Shown here in pieces: positions 9,036 through 17,449 of a stretch of 64,000 nucleotides of DNA. The notes beneath the pieces were generated by a model, which was given only the letters and a program-made list of their open reading frames with translations, was not told the DNA's origin and did not search any database. Location of the stretch: positions 1-64,000 of the forward strand of contig JAFRUR010000092.1 in the NCBI GenBank assembly GCA_017438775.1, given 5' to 3'. The DNA is from Lachnospiraceae bacterium (GTDB lineage: Bacteria > Bacillota > Clostridia > Lachnospirales > Lachnospiraceae). Each line of letters starts with the position of its first letter. Within the stretch, counting starts at the first letter, position 1. The position numbers were made by a program, and so were the translations under genes.

Positions 9036-9289
9036 ACCTGCGCCGCCTCCTTCATGTGCAGCTCCAGGGCCCGGGCCAGCTGGTCCGGGCAGGAAGTCCC
9101 GCGCCCTGCGCAGTCGATGCCGCGCAGGAGGCGAATCACCTCTTCCACGGGGCGTCCCTCCACGAGGCGCGCGACGCCCTGGGTGTTGCCGTCGCAGCCG
9201 CCGTCAAAACGGACGTTGTGCACGATCCCGTCCGTCACCTCAAAACCGACCGCGCGGGAACAGGTCCCGCGGTTCATGTATACTGCCAT
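9032..9289 (-). CDS. TSCPD-domain small protein (TIGR03905 type)
   Basis: An 85-aa protein matching the small single-domain TSCPD family, which takes its name from the TSCPD motif seen here near residue 65 (RGTSCPDQLAR). Conserved CDGNTQGVARLVEGRP and DCAGRGTSC segments are present. The function of free-standing copies is unknown; the same domain occurs at the C-terminus of some ribonucleotide reductases. It starts behind AAAGGAGAACAC and is the first gene of the TSCPD-murG-pgi operon. Confidence 0.85.
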   Translation of the reverse strand: MAVYMNRGTCSRAVGFEVTDGIVHNVRFDGGCDGNTQGVARLVEGRPVEEVIRLLRGIDCAGRGTSCPDQLARALELHMKEAAQV

Positions 9290-9344
9290 GTGTTCTCCTT
9301 TGAATGTCCGTCACCCTTCGGATGACACAGATTCTTACATATAC

Positions 9345-9373
9345 ATTTTACCACAACCCGGGGGCGCTTTCAA
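9345..9373 (-). promoter_or_regulatory. Promoter of the TSCPD-murG-pgi operon
   Basis: TTGAAA (9373-9368), 17-base spacer, TAAAAT (9350-9345) preceded by TGTGG (extended -10). About 55 bases before the first ATG. Confidence 0.7.
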
Positions 9374-9432
9374 GGAGATTGCGCGCCGCGGGCCGCCGCG
9401 GCATCCCGCCGCCAAACGACCTCGCGGCCACG

Positions 9433-9460
9433 AAAAATGCCGGGGCCCGTCGGCCCCGGC
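9433..9460 (-). terminator. Terminator of the BspA-like gene
   Basis: GC-only arms GCCGGGGCC/GGCCCCGGC (9439-9460) with a CGTC loop, followed on the minus strand by five T. About 60 bases behind the stop. Confidence 0.85.
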
Positions 9461-9520
9461 GCAAAGAGGATGGCGGCGGGGATCTCTCCCCGCCGCCTCA
9501 GTCATCTGCCGGTCCCGGTT

Positions 9521-12500
9521 TCAGTGCTGGAAATATGCCTTCGCGGACCGGCTGTACTTCAGGACCGCACGGATCAGGGTCTTGAAGTTTTCATCGGTGG
9601 ACTTCTCCAGACGGTTGAAGAAGTAGTTCTCCAGGCCATACAGGATCGTGTCGCTCACCTTCTGATCATTCGCGTCGATGAACCACGCGCGCACCTGCTG
9701 CCCCATGTCCTTGGCCGCCACGCCCGCGAACGACAGTGCGTACTCGTGATTTCCCTCGTCGTACAGGGCGTCCGTGGCGTTCAGGGTCTCGGTCTTCGTG
9801 CTGCCGTCCACGGAGGTGTACTGCAGGCGCAGCCGCACGTCCTCGGGCGAAACGCCCTCCGCCAGCTCGAAGTAGTACTTGGGTTCGATGGTATTGCCGA
9901 AGACCGCGATCTTGCCGGTCCAAAGCACCATTGGCGTCCCGGACAGAGGTGCCGTGCCCGCCTCCGGCACGCCCTCGTTCGTGATGTCGGCCTGCGTTCC
10001 CAGGGCCTGCTGCGCCGGCGTGAGATCCGCGTTCACGGGTGCGTTCGTCCGGTAGTTGAAATAGGTCTGCGCCGCCGCGCCGTAGTTCAGCATATCCACA
10101 AGAAGGGTCTTAAAGAACGGTTTGGTACTCTTTTCCAGCCGGCTGCGGGCGTAGTCCGCCACGCTGTAGGCGTCCCACTCGGATTCGAAGGCAGCCGGCT
10201 CTTCTCCCGGCGCGCCGGGCATCTCTCCCACCAGCTTCACGCGCACCTCGTCGCCCATCTGCTTCGCGGCGATGCCCTTGAAGACGAATTTGTGTTCCGT
10301 GATCCCGGCCGTCGTCCCCGTGGTGTAATTCGTGATCTCGAAGGTCTCCACGGTCTTCGAAGACCCGTCCGCGTTCCAGACGTCCTTCTCTCCGACCAGT
10401 TTGAACGTCGCGCCCTCGGGGATGGCGTCCGCCTCGATGTAATAGTTGATGGCCAGGTCGTTGCCGAAGGACGCGGAGTGGGCGAAGTCGACGGGCAGAA
10501 TGCCTCCGGGCAGATACGCCACCCAGGTGACAGTGCCGTCATAGTCCCGCCGCACCTCTTCGGTCCAGGTCTCATCGCCCCAGGGGTAGTATGCCGTGAA
10601 CTCCGACCGGCTGAACGAGGTATCCGTGAACCTGGGCGCCTCGCCGCAGAAGGTGACCTTTTTGAGCGAGGAGCATATACAGATACAGTACGCTCCCACA
10701 CTGCTCACGGAGGCCGGGATCGTCATTTCTTCGGCCTTCAGCAGATCGTAGAAGAGATAATCCCCCAGTCCTCTCACGCCGTCCTCGACCACGACCGACG
10801 TGATCTCATCTCTGCGGTCATAGAAGGAAGGATAGGCCGTGGGATAGTCCCAGCTCTCCCCCGAGCCGAAGACTGTCATGACGCCCTCCGCGAGTCTCCA
10901 GAAGACGGTATTTCCGATGCGGTTTTCCATCGGCACGGCCACCCAGGTGATGGTCCCGCCGTAGTTCTGACGCACCGACTCGGTCCAGGTCGCATCGCCC
11001 TCCGGATAAAACGCGTCGGCCGTCACGTCCGCGAACGTGCCGTCGGCAGCAATCGTCGGCGCACTGCCCAGAAACACGACGGCTTCCAGACAGGTGCACT
11101 GTCCGAAGGCGCGGTAGCCGATCGACGTCACCGTCTCCGGCACCACAAGGCGGAAGACGGACGAGCAGCCGTAAAAGGCTTCGTTTCCGATGGTCGTCAG
11201 CCCCGACGGCATCGTGATCTCGGTCATCCGTGAGCACATGAAGAACGCATCCTTCCGGATGACCGTCACGGTCGAGGGAATCGTAAAGCCGAAGAATCTT
11301 CCTCCCGGACAGCAGATGATCTCCGTTTTCGCTTTGTTCGCCAGGACGCCGTCGATGTCTGTGAAGTACGGGCTGTCAGAGCCGACTTCGAATTCCGTCA
11401 TGGCATCGCAGTAGGAGAACGCAAAGTCTCCGAGAGAACGCACGTCCTCCGGGATGAAGATCCTCGGCAGACTGGTGCACTGGAAAAATGCGCGGGCCCC
11501 GATGGTTTCCAGTCCGGCCGGAAGCGTTGCCTCCGTCAGATTCGGGCAGGACTCAAACGCCATGTTGCCGATCCTTGTCACGCCCTGACCGACTGCCACG
11601 TAACGGATCTCGCTTCTCCTGCCGGCCCAGGGGGCGGGAGATGTTCTCGTGAAATCCGTCATTGCCCCGGTGCCGAAAATGCTCAGCAGACCCTCCTCCA
11701 GCGTCCACCAGACGCTTTCGCCGCAGGAATTCCCGGAGGAACACGGGATCCAGGTCAGGCGGCCGCCGTAATTCTGGCGCACGGAATCCGTCCAGCTGGC
11801 ATCGTCAGCGGGATACAGGACATCCGCCGTCACCTCGCAGAATGCGTAGCTCATGAGCGCGGAAGGCGCACTTCCCTGAAAGACGACTGTCGCCAGATTG
11901 CGGCATTCGTTGAAGGCGTACGCCTCCACCGTTTCCACCGAGTCGGGAATCGTGACCGACATAAGGCCGCCGCAGTTGCCGAAGGCATATGCCTTAATGG
12001 TGGTCACGCTGTCCGGAATAACATAGGCGCTGCTGTATGCGTTGGGATAGGCATACAGCGTCGTCCGGAGCTTGTTCATCAGGACGCCGTCCTCCGATCC
12101 GAAAACCGTGTTTGCGGGATCCACATAGATGGTGTTCAGGTCCGGGCAGCGGAGGAAGGCAAAATTCCCGATCTGCTTCACGCCGGGAGAAATATACACA
12201 GAATCCAGCTCCGGCATCTCGTAAAACGCCCGCGTGCCGATTCGGGTCACGCCGCTTCCGATCTCGGCGTAATTGATTTTGTTCCGGACCCAGTACCACG
12301 GCTGGGCGGAGGCGGAAGAGAAGTCCCACATGTCGCCGGATCCGGCGATGTAGAGATCGTTGCCCTCCTGGTACCACGTCGCGCTGTCGCCGCATGTGTC
12401 GTTCAGGACCCAGGTGAGGTGGCCGCCGTAGTCCTGACGCGATTCCTCGTCTTCCCAGCACTCCAGCGGGGGATACATCACCGTGGCGGTGACGTTCAGA

Positions 12501-13627
12501 AACACAGAGTCCGGATCCGCCACGATCTCCGGATCCTCTCCCAGGGTCGGGAGTTCTCCCTGAAACGTGATCTGCGTCAGCCCGGCACCGTCAAAGACAT
12601 TTCTCTGGATGTCGGTCACCCCGCCCGGAATCGTGATGCTCTGCAGGCTGCTGCAGTCATCGAAGGCGTAGGATTCGATCATTGTCAGACCCGTCGGCAG
12701 ATCGATGCCGGTCAGTCCGGTGCTGCCGGTGAACGAAAACCTTCCGATCGTCTTCACGGTGCCGGGACACGTATAGTTCCCCGTCTTTCCGGTGGGATAA
12801 CCGATGAGCTTCGTCTTCTGTTTGTCGAACAGGACGCCGTCCACCGACGTAAAACCGGTGTTTCCCGAATCGACGTTGATGGCCGTCAGCGCCTTGCACC
12901 TGCGGAAAGGGCTTTCGCCGATCGTATTGACCGTCGCGGGAATCGTCACTTCCGTAAGCGAGCTGCAGTGGCCGAACGCATTTCCGCCGATGTATTTCAG
13001 GTTGGACGGGAACGAGATCTGCGACAGCTTTGAGGCGTACTGAAAGGCGCCGGTGCCGATGTGTGTGATGCTGTCCGCGAACAGGATGGTCGTGAGATTG
13101 CTGAACCCGACGAAGCCGAGCCGGCCGGCGGACGTCACTCCCTCCTCAAACTTCAGTACCTTGACGTCCTCGCTGTATGCGCTGTAGGGGCGATTTCCCG
13201 ACGAATAAAGGTCCTGCATCGGGCCGGTGCCGGCGATGGTCATCAGGCCGCTGCTGTCCAGAGTCCACGTCACATTGTCGCCGCAGGTACCGGACGCGAC
13301 AACGCTCCGGGTCCCGGAGACGTCCTGCGTCTGTGCCGCGGGCTCCGGAAGCAGGTCCGGCGCAGGCTCCTCCGACCTGTCCGCACCGGTCAGTCCGGCA
13401 TCGTCCGGGGCTGGTTCGGCCTCTTCTTCGGCCACTTTCTCCGGCAGCGGTTCCTCCTGCGGCGCCTGCACAGTTTCTGCAGAGCCCCGCGCCGTCTCTT
13501 CCCACGCCTCCTGCACCTCCGAAACGGGGGCCGCCACGCCTGCCTCCGCCGCCAGCGCCGCGTTCGGCACCGCAGAGACAGCCAGCGCAAGCGCAAGACA
13601 CAGGCTCAGGATCTTTCTCATGTTCAT
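9521..13627 (-). CDS. Secreted BspA-like leucine-rich repeat protein
   Basis: A 1368-aa secreted protein. A signal peptide (MNMRKILSLCLALALAVSA..., cleavage near AALAAEAG) is followed by an acidic Glu/Pro-rich linker and four similar blocks, each opening with a CGDNVTWTL-like strand pair and continuing with LRR_5 (BspA type) repeats such as CSSLTEVTIPATVNTIG. Residues about 1050-1368 hold two related modules with a FGN...YY start, an IAAKxMG centre and an LNYGAAAQTYF-like end; the same pair ends the protein at 15108-17330. BspA repeats are known in host-protein binding and surface adhesion; the binding target here is unknown. No LPXTG, SLH or choline-binding anchor is seen, so the C-terminal modules may attach the protein. 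The start at 13627 gives the clean signal peptide. Confidence 0.9.
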   Translation of the reverse strand: MNMRKILSLCLALALAVSAVPNAALAAEAGVAAPVSEVQEAWEETARGSAETVQAPQEEPLPEKVAEEEAEPAPDDAGLTGADRSEEPAPDLLPEPAAQTQDVSGTRSVVASGTCGDNVTWTLDSSGLMTIAGTGPMQDLYSSGNRPYSAYSEDVKVLKFEEGVTSAGRLGFVGFSNLTTILFADSITHIGTGAFQYASKLSQISFPSNLKYIGGNAFGHCSSLTEVTIPATVNTIGESPFRRCKALTAINVDSGNTGFTSVDGVLFDKQKTKLIGYPTGKTGNYTCPGTVKTIGRFSFTGSTGLTGIDLPTGLTMIESYAFDDCSSLQSITIPGGVTDIQRNVFDGAGLTQITFQGELPTLGEDPEIVADPDSVFLNVTATVMYPPLECWEDEESRQDYGGHLTWVLNDTCGDSATWYQEGNDLYIAGSGDMWDFSSASAQPWYWVRNKINYAEIGSGVTRIGTRAFYEMPELDSVYISPGVKQIGNFAFLRCPDLNTIYVDPANTVFGSEDGVLMNKLRTTLYAYPNAYSSAYVIPDSVTTIKAYAFGNCGGLMSVTIPDSVETVEAYAFNECRNLATVVFQGSAPSALMSYAFCEVTADVLYPADDASWTDSVRQNYGGRLTWIPCSSGNSCGESVWWTLEEGLLSIFGTGAMTDFTRTSPAPWAGRRSEIRYVAVGQGVTRIGNMAFESCPNLTEATLPAGLETIGARAFFQCTSLPRIFIPEDVRSLGDFAFSYCDAMTEFEVGSDSPYFTDIDGVLANKAKTEIICCPGGRFFGFTIPSTVTVIRKDAFFMCSRMTEITMPSGLTTIGNEAFYGCSSVFRLVVPETVTSIGYRAFGQCTCLEAVVFLGSAPTIAADGTFADVTADAFYPEGDATWTESVRQNYGGTITWVAVPMENRIGNTVFWRLAEGVMTVFGSGESWDYPTAYPSFYDRRDEITSVVVEDGVRGLGDYLFYDLLKAEEMTIPASVSSVGAYCICICSSLKKVTFCGEAPRFTDTSFSRSEFTAYYPWGDETWTEEVRRDYDGTVTWVAYLPGGILPVDFAHSASFGNDLAINYYIEADAIPEGATFKLVGEKDVWNADGSSKTVETFEITNYTTGTTAGITEHKFVFKGIAAKQMGDEVRVKLVGEMPGAPGEEPAAFESEWDAYSVADYARSRLEKSTKPFFKTLLVDMLNYGAAAQTYFNYRTNAPVNADLTPAQQALGTQADITNEGVPEAGTAPLSGTPMVLWTGKIAVFGNTIEPKYYFELAEGVSPEDVRLRLQYTSVDGSTKTETLNATDALYDEGNHEYALSFAGVAAKDMGQQVRAWFIDANDQKVSDTILYGLENYFFNRLEKSTDENFKTLIRAVLKYSRSAKAYFQH

Positions 13628-13696
13628 CTTCACTTCAGGAACACCTCTCTTCCGATTCGGCTGTGTTTCCGACAGCCACCGCGAGTTCCGATATCC

Positions 13697-13753
13697 GAAA
13701 AATAAGCGCACCGCTCGACAGGGGCATCCTGCCTCTGTCCAAGCGATGCGCTT
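13697..13753 (-). terminator. Long-stem terminator in the leader of the BspA-like gene
   Basis: On the minus strand AAGCGCATCGCT... pairs with ...AGCGGTGCGCTT, with an inner stem GGACAG/CTGTC, followed by ATTTTTC. It sits between the promoter at 13826-13854 and the gene start at 13627, so it would end transcription before the gene unless regulated. Confidence 0.75.
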
Positions 13754-13819
13754 GATCCGCTGATGATACGTTTGGAACCCCAGCGTATCCTGCCCCTTGC
13801 GAGGCGGACGTCACCTTAC
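13697..13819 (-). ncRNA. Unassigned structured leader RNA or small RNA
   Basis: Between a good promoter and a strong terminator lies about 65 bases of structured sequence. A hairpin GCCTC-GCAA-GGGGC with a GNRA loop is followed by GATACG...CGTATC with a 13-base loop, and TCCGC/GCGGA can close the set. This could be a riboswitch-like attenuator for the BspA-like gene, or a roughly 120-base small RNA. It matches no riboswitch class that I can recall. No convincing small open reading frame is present. Confidence 0.5.
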
Positions 13820-13825
13820 ATGTTC

Positions 13826-13854
13826 TTTATACCATGGGACAGTCTCCGCCGCAA
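13826..13854 (-). promoter_or_regulatory. Promoter upstream of the BspA-like gene and its leader RNA
   Basis: TTGCGG (13854-13849), 17-base spacer, TATAAA (13831-13826) with TGG directly before it. The distance to the ATG at 13627 is about 190 bases, and a terminator lies in between. Confidence 0.7.
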
Positions 13855-13969
13855 CGAAAAATCCGTGCGGTTTTCGGCATATCCCTGCCGGCTGCGTTTC
13901 GCGGTCCGGCGCAGCCGCGCGGCCGCGGGCGCGGGATTCCATCACCCTCTCATACCATGTGTTTTGACA

Positions 13970-14008
13970 GAAAACAAAAATGCCTCTTTCCGGAAACAGA
14001 AAGAGGCA
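13970..14008 (-). terminator. Terminator of nth
   Basis: Ten-base arms TGCCTCTTTC/GAAAGAGGCA (13981-14008), followed on the minus strand by TTTTTGTTTT. About 90 bases behind the nth stop. The rest of the 13628-14096 gap holds the BspA-like promoter and leader described separately. Confidence 0.85.
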
Positions 14009-14096
14009 GAAAACGCCACAGGCGCATCGCTGAATCAGATCGGAAAGATGTCCGGCTTCTTTGTGCGTCCCCGGGGCGGCGGTCCGGACCGGCCCC

Positions 14097-14732
14097 TTAC
14101 TTCCCGCTTCCGTGCCGGCACACGTCCCTCAGGCAGCAGATCTCACACTGCGGACGGCGGGCAATGCAGACCGCGCGGCCGTGATGCACGAAACGGTGGC
14201 ACAGGTCGTTCCCCTCCTCCGGGGGGATGATCTTCCAAAGCTCCTTCTCCACCTTTGCGGGTTCCTTCAAATCGTCCACCAGGCCGATCAGGTTGCAGAG
14301 GCGGATGCAGTGAGTATCCACGACGATGGCGGGCTTGCCGAAGACGTCGCCCAGAATCAGGTTCGCGCTCTTCCTCCCGACGCCGGGCAGGGAGAGGAGC
14401 CCCTCCATGGTGTCCGGCACGTTCCCGCCGTACTCCGTCACCAGCATGCGCATGCAGGCCGAGATATCCCGCGCCTTGCTGCGCCCGAGGCCGCAGGGCC
14501 GCACGATGGCCTCGATCTCATCCACGTCGGCCGCGGCCAGCGCCTGCGGCGACGGGAACTTTTCATAAAGGAGCGGCGTGATCTGATCCACACGCGCATC
14601 CGTACACTGCGCGGCCAGGCGCACGCTCACCAGGAGCTGCCAGGCGTTCCGATAGTCCAGCGTGCAGTGCGCGTCCGGGTATTCCTTCTTCAGGCGCTCG
14701 ATCACCGCGAGCGCGCGTTCCTTTTTCCTCAT
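14097..14732 (-). CDS. nth: Endonuclease III
   Basis: A 211-aa DNA glycosylase/AP lyase for oxidised pyrimidines in base excision repair. Present are the helix-hairpin-helix (LLSLPGVGRKSANLIL) with the catalytic Lys (K in GRKSAN), the catalytic Asp region (VVDTHCIRL), and the C-terminal 4Fe-4S loop with spacing C-x6-C-x2-C-x5-C (residues about 188-204). Length and motif order fit E. coli Nth. It is monocistronic, with a promoter at 14826-14854 and a terminator at 13970-14008. Confidence 0.97.
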   Translation of the reverse strand: MRKKERALAVIERLKKEYPDAHCTLDYRNAWQLLVSVRLAAQCTDARVDQITPLLYEKFPSPQALAAADVDEIEAIVRPCGLGRSKARDISACMRMLVTEYGGNVPDTMEGLLSLPGVGRKSANLILGDVFGKPAIVVDTHCIRLCNLIGLVDDLKEPAKVEKELWKIIPPEEGNDLCHRFVHHGRAVCIARRPQCEICCLRDVCRHGSGK

Positions 14733-14825
14733 CGTTCTCTCCCATCGGAGCGGCCCTGCACGGGGAAGCGCATCGGCTCCGCCCCGGCTTTTTCCGCCTT
14801 CCCGCGGCCGTCTCCGGACGATTTA

Positions 14826-14854
14826 AGTGTACTACAAAGAGCCGCGCTTTACAA
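14826..14854 (-). promoter_or_regulatory. Promoter of nth
   Basis: TTGTAA (14854-14849), 17-base spacer, TACACT (14831-14826). About 95 bases before the ATG at 14732. Nothing else gene-like is visible in 14733-15107 apart from this promoter and the terminator at 14976-15005. Confidence 0.55.
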
Positions 14855-14975
14855 TCATCCGGCGCCGCGTTTCCGCTCTCCCTTCCGGCCACAGGACAGG
14901 TGCGGCGCGAACGGACTGCGGGTCTGTCTGCCGTTCCTGCCGCTGGCAGACATCCTGTTCCGCTGCAGCTGAGCC

Positions 14976-15005
14976 GCAAAAAAGAGGCCCCCGCAGGGGC
15001 CTCTT
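14976..15005 (-). terminator. Terminator of the InlB-repeat secreted protein gene
   Basis: Arms AAGAGGCCCC/GGGGCCTCTT (14982-15005), followed on the minus strand by six T. About 100 bases behind the stop at 15108. Confidence 0.88.
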
Positions 15006-15107
15006 GCCATGAGAAGATCCATTGCTTTTGTGATTATTCGGACGAAGCGCCACACCTGAACTTCGCTGCTCCCGGCGCAAATTCCGACGCTTCTGCCGCA
15101 TCTGAAC

Positions 15108-17330
15108 TCAGTTGCTCTCGAAGTATGCCTTGGCGGATCTGCCGTACTTTAAGGCCGCGCGGAGCAAGGCTTTGAACCTGGCGTTCCCGGAACCGTTCAA
15201 GCGCCCGAAGCAGTAGTTCTCGATGCTGTAATAAAGCGTGTCGCTGGCCTTGGCCCCGGTCGACTCAACGAACCACGCCTTCACCTGCTGCCCCATGTCC
15301 TTGGCCGCCACGCCCGTATAGGACAGGGCGTATTCGTCGTTCTGCGAATCGTATACCGCGGCCCAACCCCTCAGCAGGGCGCTCTTCTTCGTGCCGTCCA
15401 CCGAGGTGTAGGACAGGCAAAGATGCACTTTGCTGACGTCCGTCCCTTCAGCCGGCCGGAAGTAATACTTGAGTTCCACGCTGTTGCCGAACACCGCGCT
15501 TTTTCCCAGAATGGTGACCTTCGGCGTCACGGGGAGCGGCGTCACCGTCGCGGCGGGAACGCCCTCGCTCGACACGTCGGCCTGGGTGCCCCAGGCCCGC
15601 TGCCGGTCGGTGAGGCTCGCGTTCACGAGAGCGGACGGGTGATGGCGGAAATAGGTCTGCGCCGCCGCGCCGTAGTTCAGAAGATCCACCAGCAGGGTCC
15701 GGAACGCGGCATCCTTCGTCTTGGACAGACGGCTGTAGGCGTATGTCTGCACGCTGTATTCGTCCACGGCGGATTCGTACCGGACGCCGCCCTTGAAGAT
15801 GACCAGCTTCGCGCGGACGATCTCGAACATCTCTTTGGCGGCGATTCCGCTGTACACGAACTTGTGCTCGGTGATGCCGTCCGTGACAGCCGTCGTGTAA
15901 TCGGTGATCGTCTTCGTCCGCACCGGATTCGTGCCGTCCGAGGTCCACAGGAGCTGCTCGACCTCCAGCCAGAACTGCGCGCCGTCCAGCAGGGGGAAAT
16001 CATCGACGTAGTAGTTGATCGCCAGGTCGTTGCCGAAAGAGCAGCTGTGGCCGAACCTGACCTGCAGCTCCGGCGTGAATTCGTAATGGACCCGGCATAT
16101 GTCGGCCGGGTAACCCGTCGGGAGAGTGTCGGTCAGGTCTTCCCCGTTCAGAGAAATGCGGAACTTCTGCTCCGGCGACAGGGGGCCGGGCAGACCGCCG
16201 CCCTTCAGATAATATCCGGGCTTCGTCTCCACGGAAAAATCCAAATAATAGGTCCTGCCGGCCTCCAGAACAGCGGTTCTTCCCAGGATCACCCGGTTCC
16301 CGTCCTGCATGCTCGAGATCTCGACATCCCCAAATCCGTATCTGCCGGGCGCCCCCGACTGCAGCCGCTGTCCGGGATCCCCCAAAGCTTCGCCCGCCTC
16401 CGGCATGTCGAACACACAGGAAACCTCCGGAATCTCCTCGGAGCCCTGCGCGAAAACCGCCGTGACCGTCACGTCGTCATTGACCTGGAAGGACGTTTCT
16501 GCCGCATATTTGTCCGCGAAAACTGTTCCGGAATCGCTCGCGGTCCATTCCACGAAGCGCCAGCCCCGGGCCGGGACCGCGCGCACGTTCACCCACTCGG
16601 ACCAGGCCGCCTCGGTCGCATCCGCGAACACCTCGCCCTCTCCCTGGGCCGCCACGGAGATCTGCTTGATTCCGCCGTAGCCGGGATTGAGCGCCACGTC
16701 TTCTCCCGGCATCACGAAGATGATGGGATTCGCCTTGTGATCGATGGTGACGTACTGTCCCGAGGAAAGGCCGCGGTACTCGAGTTTGACCAGCCGCAGA
16801 CTGCTCGTTTTCATGCGCACGTTCAGCGTGACCAGGTCTCCCTCGCGCGCCTGTGCCGGCGACGCGGTGATCTCCGCGACCCAGCTGTTCACGGGAGTGA
16901 TGCTGTACAGCGGCATTTCCAGCGGAAAATATAACCGGATACGGTTTGAGTCACCGTACCAGCACCCCAATTCGCCAAAATCGTAAATGATCTCGGGATC
17001 TGAAGCCAGCGCATAGCCTGCCGGCGGCGAGATGAACCAGATCTCAATGCCGTACCGTTTTCCGGTTTCGAATACGTCGCTGTCCTCCAGCGAGGAGCCT
17101 GCCACATCCCAGACTAAGACAGACTGGAATGTGCAGTCTCCCCCGTGACTCGTGACCCGCAGGGCGCTTCGGAACTCCCCTGCGGTCAGGCCGGCGGCAG
17201 GCGCTGTGCCCGTGACGGTGAGCCGGTCGATCTGATTGTCCGCACGCGCGGTCAGCTCTGCACCCGGAAGAATCAGGAGCAGGAGCGCAGCCAGCAGCGT
17301 GCCGAGCAGGATGGAAAGGGCCTTTTTCAT
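15108..17330 (-). CDS. Secreted protein with InlB-type repeat and duplicated C-terminal module
   Basis: A 740-aa secreted protein. The signal peptide begins MKKALSILLGTLLAALLLLI and probably ends at LTARADNQ. The middle holds a divergent InlB B-repeat (residues about 220-300, with GWRFVEWTASDSGTVF) flanked by beta-rich segments. Residues about 430-590 and 612-740 are two copies of the FGN...YY / GIAAKxM / LNYGAAAQTYF-like module, clearly homologous to the end of the BspA-like protein at 9521-13627. This points to a common surface function or anchoring mode. AGGAGG precedes the ATG at 17330; the upstream codons in frame lie inside the ribosome site. Function is unknown. Confidence 0.88.
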   Translation of the reverse strand: MKKALSILLGTLLAALLLLILPGAELTARADNQIDRLTVTGTAPAAGLTAGEFRSALRVTSHGGDCTFQSVLVWDVAGSSLEDSDVFETGKRYGIEIWFISPPAGYALASDPEIIYDFGELGCWYGDSNRIRLYFPLEMPLYSITPVNSWVAEITASPAQAREGDLVTLNVRMKTSSLRLVKLEYRGLSSGQYVTIDHKANPIIFVMPGEDVALNPGYGGIKQISVAAQGEGEVFADATEAAWSEWVNVRAVPARGWRFVEWTASDSGTVFADKYAAETSFQVNDDVTVTAVFAQGSEEIPEVSCVFDMPEAGEALGDPGQRLQSGAPGRYGFGDVEISSMQDGNRVILGRTAVLEAGRTYYLDFSVETKPGYYLKGGGLPGPLSPEQKFRISLNGEDLTDTLPTGYPADICRVHYEFTPELQVRFGHSCSFGNDLAINYYVDDFPLLDGAQFWLEVEQLLWTSDGTNPVRTKTITDYTTAVTDGITEHKFVYSGIAAKEMFEIVRAKLVIFKGGVRYESAVDEYSVQTYAYSRLSKTKDAAFRTLLVDLLNYGAAAQTYFRHHPSALVNASLTDRQRAWGTQADVSSEGVPAATVTPLPVTPKVTILGKSAVFGNSVELKYYFRPAEGTDVSKVHLCLSYTSVDGTKKSALLRGWAAVYDSQNDEYALSYTGVAAKDMGQQVKAWFVESTGAKASDTLYYSIENYCFGRLNGSGNARFKALLRAALKYGRSAKAYFESN

Positions 17331-17386
17331 GGGAGCCTCCTCTTTCTCGCGCAAAAAGCGCGGGGACGGGGATTTAATCTGACCCT

Positions 17387-17415
17387 ATTATTCCATATTC
17401 AGATCAATTATTCAA
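17387..17415 (-). promoter_or_regulatory. Promoter of the InlB-repeat protein gene
   Basis: TTGAAT (17415-17410), 17-base spacer, AATAAT (17392-17387) preceded by TATGG. This spacer region is notably AT-rich compared with its surroundings. Confidence 0.55.
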
Positions 17416-17449
17416 GTATATCTTTACAGATATAGTATAAAATGTGCTT

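Noticed and set aside
17418-17440. AT-rich palindrome (TATATCT/AGATATA) as terminator of the permease gene
   Set aside because: The stem is weak and no T tract follows on the minus strand; it may only be part of the AT-rich promoter region.
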